Origin: Candidatus Poribacteria bacterium
GTDB taxonomy: Bacteria > Poribacteria > DTPJ01 > WJIO01
DNA length: 29,056 nt
Direction: 5' to 3'
NCBI GenBank assembly: GCA_014730235.1
Contig: WJIO01000447.1
Coordinates: 1 to 29,056 of the forward strand
This document shows, piece by piece, positions 6,374-14,099 of the stretch (position 1 is the stretch's first letter; each line of letters begins with the position of its first letter). Below the pieces are notes generated by a model, which saw nothing but the letters and a program-made list of their open reading frames with translations, had not been told where the DNA came from and made no database searches. A program made the translations under genes and the position numbers.

Positions 6374-9289
6374 ATGAAATTAATACTTTCTATTCTACTG
6401 GCAGTTTTGATACTGGTTCAATCTACCCCAGCATATAAGGTGCAAAGCGTATTCTTTCCACCACAGATGGTTGATAAAGCAAGAAAAAATACACATACCT
6501 TTCCCTGGGCTACCGATTTTCATGATTCAGTGATTAAACAGGCTGAATACTGGCTTAAATTAACTGATGATGAAATATGGAACTTAGTGTTTAGCAGCAA
6601 TATAACGCGCTCATGGATGGTATTATCCGATGGTTTTTGTCCCAATTGTAAAAATGACGTACCTATGTATAGCTGGATAATTGATGCTATAAATAAACCC
6701 TGGAAAGTCCAATGCCCACACTGCAAAGAATTCTTTCCAAAGAATGATTTTTATAAGTTTTATGTATCTGGTTTAAATGAAAATAGAACCTTTGATCCCC
6801 AGATTGCAAACCGTTCTCTTCTTTTTAACATCGAACATCCAGACTCTGATGATCCTTTACATCATTTTGGTGTAGACGATGGCGAAGGATATATAGAAAA
6901 TGGAAAAAGATGGCGCTTTATAGGTGCTTATCTTGTTTATGGTCAATGGAAACAATTAATCTGGGAAGGATCAAAAAAGCTGGCTTCAGCTTATGTTATA
7001 ACCGGAAACGAAATTTATGCTCACAAAGCCCTTATATTACTGGATAGAATTGCCGATCTATATCCAACTTTTAACTACAAGACCCAGGGTACTGTCTATG
7101 AAAAATTTGGCTATGATGGTTACGTTTCTGTTTGGCATGATGCTTGTGTGGAAACGCGTGATTTAGCTCTGGTATACGACCAGGTTTTTGATGCCATTGA
7201 ATATGATCATGGGTTAGTTGATTTTTTATCCCGTAAATCCCGGGATGTAAAGCTTGCTAATACCAAAACATCATCGGATCTTATACAAAGAAATATTGAA
7301 GATAGAATATTAATAGACGCTATTAATAACCCTCATAAAATTTACTCCAATTATCCACAAACAGATATTACAATTTCTATAATAAAAACTATACTCTATT
7401 GGCCAGAAAATATGCAAGAAATATATACAATTATTGGCGATATAATACAAAATACTACATCAGTTGATGGCGTTTCTGGAGAAAAAGGTTTAGCCAGTTA
7501 TTCCGCTTTAGCTATCCAGACCCTGGCAGATTTTCTGGGAAAATATTCCCGTATACAGGAAGGATTTCTTGAACACATGATCTTTCTGTATCCCCAGCTT
7601 TATCAAACTTATAGATTTCATATTGATACCTGGTGTTTACAGAATTATTATCCCCTGTCGGGAGATACATTTGTATTTGCCGGAAAGCGAGATCAATATG
7701 TCGGTGTATTATTCTCAGATGAAATTAGTCTGGAACCATCAATGTTTACTTTTCTTTGGGAATTATATGAAGCTACCGGTGATGCTTCTTTTGTACAGGT
7801 GATTTATCACACAAATGATGAAAAACTGGAAGGTTTACCCTATGATATTTTTGCTGATGATTATTTTGAATTTCAGGAAAATGTAGAAAATATTATTTCA
7901 TGGAAAGGTAAAAACATTGAAATCGGAAGCGTAAATAAAGAAAGCTGGCATCTGGCTATATTGAGATCAGGAAAAGATGAAGATCGTAGGGCTGTATGGA
8001 TAGATTATGATTCAGGGGGAAATCATGGACACGCGGATGGTATGAATATCGGTTTATTTGCTAAGGGACTTGATTTAATGCCTGATTTCGGTTATCCGCC
8101 GGTAAGCTATGGAGGATGGCATTCTCCCCAGGCAATCTGGTATACCATGACAGCAGCCCATAACACTGTAGTTGTAAATGGACGGAATCAAGAAGCCCAG
8201 AACACTGGTAATACAGAGCTATGGATAGATAGGGATGGATTTAAGGCCACACGCATTTCCGCAGCTAATATTATAAACGATCATCAATATGAGCGCACAA
8301 TTGCTATGATTGATATATCAGATTCTGATAGCTATATAGTTGACATTTTCAGGATTATAGGAGGTACAGACCACGCCAAATTTATGCACAGTCATTTTGG
8401 ACAACTGATAACAAAAGGTTTAACCCTTAAGCCAACTGATGATTATGGTAACAATACTCTTATGCGAAATTTTTATAAGGATTCAGAACCGGTTTCAGGC
8501 TGGTATGCGGATTGGAAAATTGATGACCGATACAATATAATATCAAATGAATCAGATATTCATCTTCGTTATACAGACTTTACTACATCAGCCGAAGCTT
8601 CTGTTTGTGAAGCATGGATTTCGTATATAGAAAATACAGATATTCAATATAATGAGCAGTGGAAACAGCCCCAGTTAGAAGCCTGGATACCAAGAATAAT
8701 GATACGTCGTCAGTCTCAGGTACCTCCTTTAATATCTAACTTTGTAGGTATAATAGAACCATACGATAACACATGTAGTATATCCAAGATCAAACGTTTA
8801 AAACTGATAACACCCGACGGAAAATTGTATCCTGATGCTAATGTGGCCCTGGAAATTGAGCTTATCAATGGATATAAAGATATATTCATTAGCGCAGACA
8901 CTGAAAATCCGTTAAATATTTCACCTTCAATCGAAGAGTATAAATCCATGATACAACCAAAATGGTCATTGGACTTTTCTGGAGAAATGTGTCTGGTTAG
9001 ATTTGATAATTTGGGTAATATCCACCAATACCATATATTCCAGGGAAATGTAAATAATATTGAAAGAGCTAAACTCTCTATAAATGGATATAATATTTTC
9101 AGGAAAGGTGATATTGATAGCAATGGTCAGGTAAATGTTAAAGATGCTATATTAATACTACAAATTTCAGCGGGAAATTATAAGCCATCATCTCAGCAGT
9201 TATATTCTGGAGATATGAACAATGATGGGCATATAGGGGCAAATGATGCTATTTTAACATTGCGTATTATACATGATAACCTTCAATAA
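6374..9289 (+). CDS. Secreted heparinase II/III-like polysaccharide lyase with C-terminal dockerin-type repeat
   Basis: A 971-aa exported protein. Signal peptide at 1-20 (MKLILSILLAVLILVQSTPA). A zinc-ribbon-like pair CPNC (about 89) and CPHC (about 114) lies near the start of an alpha-helical toroid domain reaching roughly 450. The heparinase II/III beta-sandwich follows, with GGNHGHADGMNIGLFAKG around 549-566, the conserved His-x-His/Asp motif seen in PL12, PL15, PL17 and PL21 lyases that cleave uronate polysaccharides by beta-elimination. Residues about 911-971 are two dockerin-type calcium loops, GDIDSNGQVNVKDAI and GDMNNDGHIGANDAI. No Shine-Dalgarno is visible at the ATG, but the signal peptide supports it. 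The substrate (alginate, heparin-like or other) cannot be read from sequence. Confidence 0.87.
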   Translation: MKLILSILLAVLILVQSTPAYKVQSVFFPPQMVDKARKNTHTFPWATDFHDSVIKQAEYWLKLTDDEIWNLVFSSNITRSWMVLSDGFCPNCKNDVPMYSWIIDAINKPWKVQCPHCKEFFPKNDFYKFYVSGLNENRTFDPQIANRSLLFNIEHPDSDDPLHHFGVDDGEGYIENGKRWRFIGAYLVYGQWKQLIWEGSKKLASAYVITGNEIYAHKALILLDRIADLYPTFNYKTQGTVYEKFGYDGYVSVWHDACVETRDLALVYDQVFDAIEYDHGLVDFLSRKSRDVKLANTKTSSDLIQRNIEDRILIDAINNPHKIYSNYPQTDITISIIKTILYWPENMQEIYTIIGDIIQNTTSVDGVSGEKGLASYSALAIQTLADFLGKYSRIQEGFLEHMIFLYPQLYQTYRFHIDTWCLQNYYPLSGDTFVFAGKRDQYVGVLFSDEISLEPSMFTFLWELYEATGDASFVQVIYHTNDEKLEGLPYDIFADDYFEFQENVENIISWKGKNIEIGSVNKESWHLAILRSGKDEDRRAVWIDYDSGGNHGHADGMNIGLFAKGLDLMPDFGYPPVSYGGWHSPQAIWYTMTAAHNTVVVNGRNQEAQNTGNTELWIDRDGFKATRISAANIINDHQYERTIAMIDISDSDSYIVDIFRIIGGTDHAKFMHSHFGQLITKGLTLKPTDDYGNNTLMRNFYKDSEPVSGWYADWKIDDRYNIISNESDIHLRYTDFTTSAEASVCEAWISYIENTDIQYNEQWKQPQLEAWIPRIMIRRQSQVPPLISNFVGIIEPYDNTCSISKIKRLKLITPDGKLYPDANVALEIELINGYKDIFISADTENPLNISPSIEEYKSMIQPKWSLDFSGEMCLVRFDNLGNIHQYHIFQGNVNNIERAKLSINGYNIFRKGDIDSNGQVNVKDAILILQISAGNYKPSSQQLYSGDMNNDGHIGANDAILTLRIIHDNLQ

Positions 9290-9401
9290 GCTATTATAAA
9301 AATAATAATTTGTTCTTACCCCTTGATCACACTGTTAATATATTATAAAATTGTAAAATGTCATACCAATTGCATAAATAATTATCCAACAGGAGATAAG
9401 A

Positions 9402-10022
9402 ATGAGAAATAAAAGACAAAAACGCCTCTATACAGTTTCCGTCGGTCAGATATTTCTATTCGTAATTCTGGGGGCAGTTTTTCTCGTAGTGGTATTTGAA
9501 ATTGGAGTTTCGATAGGAAAAAAGAGAGTTGTCTTTCAGGATATTAATCCCAAAACAAGCAGTACCGTTTTAAAAGATATAATAAAAGAAACAAATATAA
9601 ATGAATCCAGATCACAGAATGTAAGTTCATTTTCCTATCCTTCCAACGCCTCTGTAAAATCTAATAATGAATCCCAGATTAAAACACAACCACTTGAAGA
9701 TATGGAATCAGAAGAACAAACAAATATAATTCCTGTTGAAAAGCAAATCCATCAGACACCTGTCAATAAAGACTATCCATTTTACACCATACAGGTTGGA
9801 ATATTCGGTTCCCGGGATAACGCTCAAAAATTAATGAAAATCCTTAATTCCTATGAATATAAATCCTGGATAATACAGGAACAGCGTTCTGGTAAAACAT
9901 TTAATACTGTCATGGTAGGCCGATTCAGTTCAGAAGATGAAGCTGAAAATTTTGGTAAATCCCTCAAATTAAGGATCTCTTACATTGATAACTATATAGT
10001 CAGAGAAATGTTGGAAGATTAA
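9402..10022 (+). CDS. SPOR-domain inner-membrane protein
   Basis: A 206-aa bitopic protein. A basic N-terminus precedes a transmembrane helix at about 16-34 (IFLFVILGAVFLVVVFEIGV), then a low-complexity Ser/Asn/Gln-rich linker to about 120, then a SPOR domain (about 124-203: YPFYTIQVGIFGSRDNAQKL, SWIIQEQ, VGRFSSEDEAENF). SPOR domains bind glycan strands stripped of peptide in septal peptidoglycan, so it probably acts in the periplasm at the division site. Start 9402 has AGGAGA at 9391-9396. It lies between the lyase and GH62 genes but looks like general envelope biology, not sugar catabolism. Confidence 0.88.
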   Translation: MRNKRQKRLYTVSVGQIFLFVILGAVFLVVVFEIGVSIGKKRVVFQDINPKTSSTVLKDIIKETNINESRSQNVSSFSYPSNASVKSNNESQIKTQPLEDMESEEQTNIIPVEKQIHQTPVNKDYPFYTIQVGIFGSRDNAQKLMKILNSYEYKSWIIQEQRSGKTFNTVMVGRFSSEDEAENFGKSLKLRISYIDNYIVREMLED

Positions 10023-10042
10023 TTCCTCTCTATCGATAATAA

Positions 10043-11074
10043 ATGAAAATGAAAACCCTTGTCAGATTACTTTTAATCATTATTCTATTATATCCTCATC
10101 AAGCAAGGAGCGAAGAAATGTCAAATTTCCTGAAAGGGCAATTCTCATGGAACATTTCCAAACCGATCTTATCTCCGGCAGAACGTCCTGATGACCCATG
10201 CTTTTCTGTGAAAGACCCTACTGTAGTCTATTACCAAGGTAAATGGCACGTTTTCCATACCACCCGAAGCAAGATCAATACCCATCAGATCGAATATGTA
10301 TCAGCCGAGAGTTGGGAGAAGCTTAATTCTTCCCCACGCTACATCCTGAATTGTCGTGATGGTTACTTCTGCGCCCCGCAGGTTTTTTATTTCAGCCCCC
10401 ATAAAAGCTGGTATCTGGTTTATCAGGTAGTAGAAGAAAACCGCGAGCCAGGTCTTCAACCAGCCTTTTCAACAACAGAAAATATCAGCAATCCCAATTC
10501 ATGGACAAAGGCCCAACTATTATTTAAGGAAGGCCCGGAAGGTATAAACCGGTGGATTGATTTCTGGATTATATGCGATGACCAGAAGGCCTATCTGTTT
10601 TTCACATCTCTTGATGGTCACCTATGGCGAATGTCCACAAATATAGATGATTTCCCTGAAGGTTTCAGTAATTTTCAGTTGGCCTTAAAGGCAGATATTT
10701 TTGAAGCCGCCCATATATATCGCTTGGAAGGTATAAATAAATACATGGCGGTGATAGAAGCAATAAGAAACAGAACACCCAAAGGCAGAAGGTATTACGT
10801 GACATATCTTGCCAATACATTGGAAAGTAATTGGCGCAAATTAGCCAGTTCTGAGGATAAGCCCTTTGCCAGCTATGAGAACGTAGATCAGCCCGGAGAA
10901 AGATGGACGGATTACATAAGTCATGGTGAATTAATACGCTCAGGTTATGATGAGAAAATGCTTGTTAATCCTGATAATTTGCAGTTTTTATTCCAGGGTG
11001 TTACCGATGGTGAAGCCGCCGGAAAGAAATATGGAGAAATCCCCTGGCGTCTGGGAATTCTAACCCGGAAATAG
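10043..11074 (+). CDS. GH62-family alpha-L-arabinofuranosidase
   Basis: A 343-aa protein with the five-bladed propeller signature of GH62, which removes arabinose side chains from arabinoxylan or arabinan. Family landmarks in order: KDPTVVYYQGKWHVF (57-71), FCAPQVFYFSPHKSWYLVYQ (109-128), WIDFWIICDD (171-180), FEAAHIYRLEG (220-230), ISHGELIRSGYD (292-303) and LQFLFQG. D58, D173 and E221 sit where base, pKa-tuning and acid residues are expected (inferred). A signal peptide (1-24) precedes the domain, but its ATG has no Shine-Dalgarno, whereas an in-frame ATG at 10118, after the signal, has AAGGAG at 10105-10110 with ideal spacing. Two forms are possible. It is 20 bp upstream of an oxidoreductase gene. 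Confidence 0.88.
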   Translation: MKMKTLVRLLLIIILLYPHQARSEEMSNFLKGQFSWNISKPILSPAERPDDPCFSVKDPTVVYYQGKWHVFHTTRSKINTHQIEYVSAESWEKLNSSPRYILNCRDGYFCAPQVFYFSPHKSWYLVYQVVEENREPGLQPAFSTTENISNPNSWTKAQLLFKEGPEGINRWIDFWIICDDQKAYLFFTSLDGHLWRMSTNIDDFPEGFSNFQLALKADIFEAAHIYRLEGINKYMAVIEAIRNRTPKGRRYYVTYLANTLESNWRKLASSEDKPFASYENVDQPGERWTDYISHGELIRSGYDEKMLVNPDNLQFLFQGVTDGEAAGKKYGEIPWRLGILTRK

Positions 11075-11094
11075 ACCAGAGAAAGGAAATTAAC

Positions 11095-12180
11095 ATGTCT
11101 GACAAAATTTACAGAGCCGCAGCTATTGGCCGAACAGGTAAGGGAAATTACGGTCACGGTTTACATCTGGCCTATAAAGGTATTGAAAACGTTGAATTTA
11201 TAGCTGTTGCCGATCCAGATGAAAACGGCAGAGAAAAAGCCAAATTAGAAACAGGTGCAAAACGGTCCTATTCTGACTATCGGGAAATGCTGAAAAAGGA
11301 GGAACTGGATATAGTGAGTGTTTGCCCCCGATGGGTTAATTGCCATCTGGAAATGATCCTGGCCTGCATTGAAGCAGGATGTCATATATACAGCGAAAAG
11401 CCCCTGGCCATGACTCTGAAAGACGGGGATAAAATGATGACTGCCGCCGATAAGGTTGGGATTAAAATTGCCGTAGCCCACCAGGGAGTTTATCTGCCGG
11501 GAATACAAAAAATAAAGACTATGTTAAAAGAAGGAAGAATAGGAATTGTTCAGTCCGTTTATGCTCATGGCAAACAAGACCGTCGAGGCGGCGGTGAAGA
11601 TATGATTGTGCTTGGTACTCACCTGTTTAACATGATGCGTTATCTATTTGGTGATGTGGACTGGATGTACGCCCATGTAACAACAGAAGGGCATGAAATA
11701 ACCCCGGAGGATGTCCACGAACCTACAGAACCTGTAGGACTTGTGGCCGGCGATTGTATAAACAGCTATTTCTCATTTAAAAGCGGCGTATCAGGGTTTT
11801 TCGATTCCCGGAAAGACCAGATTGGCGGTAGTCAGAGGTATGGCATGGACATAGTAGGAAGCGAAGGTATAATATCTCTCAGGGGCGGCACAGCCAGCGA
11901 TGTGCATATATACCCATACCCCCTCTGGATACCCGGTAATCCAGACCAGAAATGGGAAAAGCTGGAAATTGACAATACTCCTCTACAATCCGGCAATCAA
12001 ATAGCTATTATTGATTTAATTGAATCAATAGAAAATGACAAAAAACCTATATCCAGTGGAAGAGATGCCCTGGCTGCCCTGGAAATGATCCTGGGAGCTT
12101 ATGAATCACAGATTACTGGACAACGGGTTTACATACCCATGAAAAACCGTAAACACCCGCTGAAGGAATTTACTGCTTAA
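11095..12180 (+). CDS. Gfo/Idh/MocA-family oxidoreductase
   Basis: A 361-aa NAD(P)-dependent sugar or polyol dehydrogenase. The N-terminal Rossmann domain has a variant dinucleotide loop, AAIGRTGKGNYGHGLHLAY (9-27), VADPDENG for cofactor selection, YSEKPLAM as the EKP motif, and GTHLFNMMRYLFG with the active-site histidine. The C-terminal domain carries YGMDIVGSEGIISLRGG, as usual. AGGA (11084-11087) sets the start. It lies directly after GH62 and before a half-size relative and a second oxidoreductase, suggesting one operon that oxidises a sugar released or modified in the pathway. The substrate is unknown. Confidence 0.86.
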   Translation: MSDKIYRAAAIGRTGKGNYGHGLHLAYKGIENVEFIAVADPDENGREKAKLETGAKRSYSDYREMLKKEELDIVSVCPRWVNCHLEMILACIEAGCHIYSEKPLAMTLKDGDKMMTAADKVGIKIAVAHQGVYLPGIQKIKTMLKEGRIGIVQSVYAHGKQDRRGGGEDMIVLGTHLFNMMRYLFGDVDWMYAHVTTEGHEITPEDVHEPTEPVGLVAGDCINSYFSFKSGVSGFFDSRKDQIGGSQRYGMDIVGSEGIISLRGGTASDVHIYPYPLWIPGNPDQKWEKLEIDNTPLQSGNQIAIIDLIESIENDKKPISSGRDALAALEMILGAYESQITGQRVYIPMKNRKHPLKEFTA

Positions 12181-12209
12181 AGTAAAAATAGGGAGGAAAA
12201 TAAAGCTCA

Positions 12210-12668
12210 ATGCACTCACTATACGAAACTGTAAAAGAAATTCTTGAATCCCGCAGGGTTGGCGACCCTGTCTTTGTTAGATGCAACGCCCATGTGGCGT
12301 TGGAAAATGAAAATGTAAGTATTGTTCTGGCAAGAATACTCAGTATGGCAAGTTCTTGGCTGGAAGCGACACCCATGCAGGTATACGCTCAGATAGATCA
12401 TAACCTGCGTCAGATAAGCACAACAGTGCGCTATACCGATGGCCAGACAGCTATTGTAACTGTAAGCACCGTCTATTCCAAAACCAGCCTGGATCTTATG
12501 GTTCTGGGTAATAAAGGCGCGCTTTATCATGATGCCGCCGCTATAGCCCCAGGATTTGATATAATGGCCGAACCAATTCCAATACCCGATTGGCTTATGG
12601 ATGCCCTTAATCAATCTATCAGGGACGGTGAACCTGCATATATCGAGGAGGTAATGGATATTGAGTAG
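12210..12668 (+). CDS. Stand-alone protein resembling the C-terminal half of a Gfo/Idh/MocA oxidoreductase
   Basis: A 152-aa cytoplasmic protein with no Rossmann motif. ISTTVRYTDGQTAIVTVSTVY followed by LDLMVLGNKGALYHDA looks like the beta-sheet substrate/dimer domain of Gfo/Idh/MocA enzymes, and ALNQSIRDGEPAYIEEVMD resembles the final helix of that family. The resemblance is by pattern only, and I do not recognise a named family. GGGAGG (12191-12196) is 13 bases before ATG, somewhat far. Its last eight bases overlap the next gene, which is translated from a TTG inside it, so the two products are probably made together. It could be a partner subunit or a relic of a truncated gene; the intact frame and good spacing argue for the former. 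Confidence 0.7.
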   Translation: MHSLYETVKEILESRRVGDPVFVRCNAHVALENENVSIVLARILSMASSWLEATPMQVYAQIDHNLRQISTTVRYTDGQTAIVTVSTVYSKTSLDLMVLGNKGALYHDAAAIAPGFDIMAEPIPIPDWLMDALNQSIRDGEPAYIEEVMDIE

Positions 12669-13824
12669 TTCTCAGCAATATGGAATCTTATTAGTAACAG
12701 GCATGAAAACACACCAGGAGAATTACGCAAATTTTTTTGTTGAAGACCCAAGATGCAAAATAATAGCAGTGACAGATGAGGCAAATATACCACAGAAAAG
12801 ACTCAACTGGAATAAACAACTTGCTGAAGAACTAAATGTACCTTATATAATTGATTTAAACGAAGCCCTTAAACTTGATGAAGTTGATATTGTTAGTGTC
12901 TGCTCAGAGCACGAAAGACGAGGGCGTGTAACTATAAAATGTGCAGAAGCTGGAAAACACGTTTATATTGATAAGCCCATGACCTGCAGATTAATTGATG
13001 CCCATCAGGTTGTGGAAGCTGTTGAGAATCATGGGGTTTACAGCCAGGTTTTCAGCTTTATCCATTATCCCTGGGTGCGTCAGGCTAAGAGCGTTGTGGA
13101 GTCTGGAGAGATAGGCGATCTGCTTTCCATTCATTTTGATGTAATGTTTGCCAAAGGTTATCCGGGAACAGCGCCTTTAGACAGTCCACGCAAAGAAACC
13201 CCTTATCCCCAGCGCTTTACCTTTACCGAATGTAAAAGAGAACTTCATACTACCGGCGTATATGCCATAGGCGCGATACGATGGATAGCAGATTCTGAGA
13301 TCAGCCAGGTTTTCTGCATAACCAGCAATTATTTTTTTGCAGAACACGCCAGAAATGATGTGGAAGATTTTGCTGTAATGGCCCTGAACCTCAAAAGCGG
13401 AGTAACGGCAACTATTGGATGTGGTCGCATTGGCTACACCAGCCACCCAGCCGGAGGCCCTAACAAAATAACCTTGATCGGTAGCAAAGCCTCTGTTCTG
13501 GTGGATTCACAGAAACCCCGTATAACAGTATGTTCCAACGAACCACCCTGGACACCTCCGCCTGTTGATCCGGAAGACCCCATGTGCTTCTGGCAAAGCA
13601 CCCAGAATCAGGCAGGATCCAGACCAAAGAACAACTGGGTTCCAATTAAGCCTGTAAATGATAATGTAAAAAACGATGCAAGCTGGTTTATAGACTACAT
13701 AGAATCAGGAAAACCAAGCGATATGACAGCAAAGGACGGAGCGGCTACAGTTGAAGTCCTTATGGCAGGTTATCTATCAGCCGCCAAAAGTAAAATTATT
13801 TCGCTTCCGCTGCCAAGACATTAA
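12661..13824 (+). CDS. Divergent Gfo/Idh/MocA-family oxidoreductase
   Basis: A 387-aa protein whose fold is clear from IIAVTDEA, LDEVDIVSVCSEHERRG, AGKHVYIDKPMT, ELHTTGVYAIGAIRWIAD and the C-terminal VTATIGCGRIGY...ITLIGSKASV pattern. Two usual cofactor features are altered: the glycine-rich loop reads LLVTGMKTHQENYANFF, with no GxGxxG, and the EKP motif is DKP. NAD binding may differ or be weak. TTG 12661 is the start because GGAGGT (12647-12652) is eight bases upstream; an ATG at 12655 belongs to the previous frame. The operon position after the half-size protein suggests the two work together. The substrate is unknown. Confidence 0.82.
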   Translation: MSSSQQYGILLVTGMKTHQENYANFFVEDPRCKIIAVTDEANIPQKRLNWNKQLAEELNVPYIIDLNEALKLDEVDIVSVCSEHERRGRVTIKCAEAGKHVYIDKPMTCRLIDAHQVVEAVENHGVYSQVFSFIHYPWVRQAKSVVESGEIGDLLSIHFDVMFAKGYPGTAPLDSPRKETPYPQRFTFTECKRELHTTGVYAIGAIRWIADSEISQVFCITSNYFFAEHARNDVEDFAVMALNLKSGVTATIGCGRIGYTSHPAGGPNKITLIGSKASVLVDSQKPRITVCSNEPPWTPPPVDPEDPMCFWQSTQNQAGSRPKNNWVPIKPVNDNVKNDASWFIDYIESGKPSDMTAKDGAATVEVLMAGYLSAAKSKIISLPLPRH

Positions 13825-13858
13825 ATTAGGAAAGTTTTAAATACCAATTAAAATTGTT

Positions 13859-14076
13859 GTTTTTTCCGGTTTAAGTGTGGAAATGTAAAAAAATATGGCT
13901 CTTCCGACTTGAGTGGGGTAAAGATAAGAAACTTCTTTATGCTGTCATTCCTGCGAAAGCAGGAATGACAAGCTGAGAGCATTTTCAATTATTACCACAC
14001 TAAACCCGGAAGAATCAAAAATATTACCTAATTAAGAAAATTTTCAAATTATTAACATACTCAAATCGGAAAAAAC
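13859..14076. mobile_element. Older MITE-like element interrupted by copy 2
   Basis: The outer ends GTTTTTTCCGGTTTAAGTGT (from 13859) and the near-complement ending CAAATCGGAAAAAAC (to 14076) form degenerate terminal inverted repeats of the same family. Removing the inner element and one copy of its 8-bp duplication leaves about 90 bp, close to the 79-bp copy at 27321. I see no target duplication around the outer ends, consistent with age. The rest of the 275-bp gap between the oxidoreductase and metallophosphatase genes holds only the ribosome binding site AAGGAG at 14085. Confidence 0.6.
13897..14016 (+). mobile_element. MITE-like element, copy 2 (120 bp) with exact target duplication
   Basis: Starts GGCTCTTCCGACTTGAGTGG and ends with the imperfect complement ACTAAACCCGGAAGAATC. 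The interior matches copy 1 (1811-1941) apart from the 11-bp duplication there, including the hairpin GTCATTCCTGC-GAAA-GCAGGAATGAC at 13944-13969. It is flanked by AAAAATAT on both sides (13889-13896 and 14017-14024), an exact 8-bp direct repeat, the expected footprint of transposition. It has no open reading frame, so it is non-autonomous. The TIR start and 8-bp duplication are reminiscent of ISL3-type elements, but that is a guess. Confidence 0.88.
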
Positions 14077-14099
14077 AATCGCTTAAGGAGTTATAAAAG

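Noticed and set aside
9323-9349. Possible promoter TTGATC / TATAAA before the SPOR gene
   Set aside because: The spacer is only 15 bp and both boxes are imperfect in very AT-rich DNA.
12219-12614. A 131-codon minus-strand frame opposite the half-size oxidoreductase-like gene
   Set aside because: No ribosome binding site; the plus-strand frame has coupling signals and family patterns.
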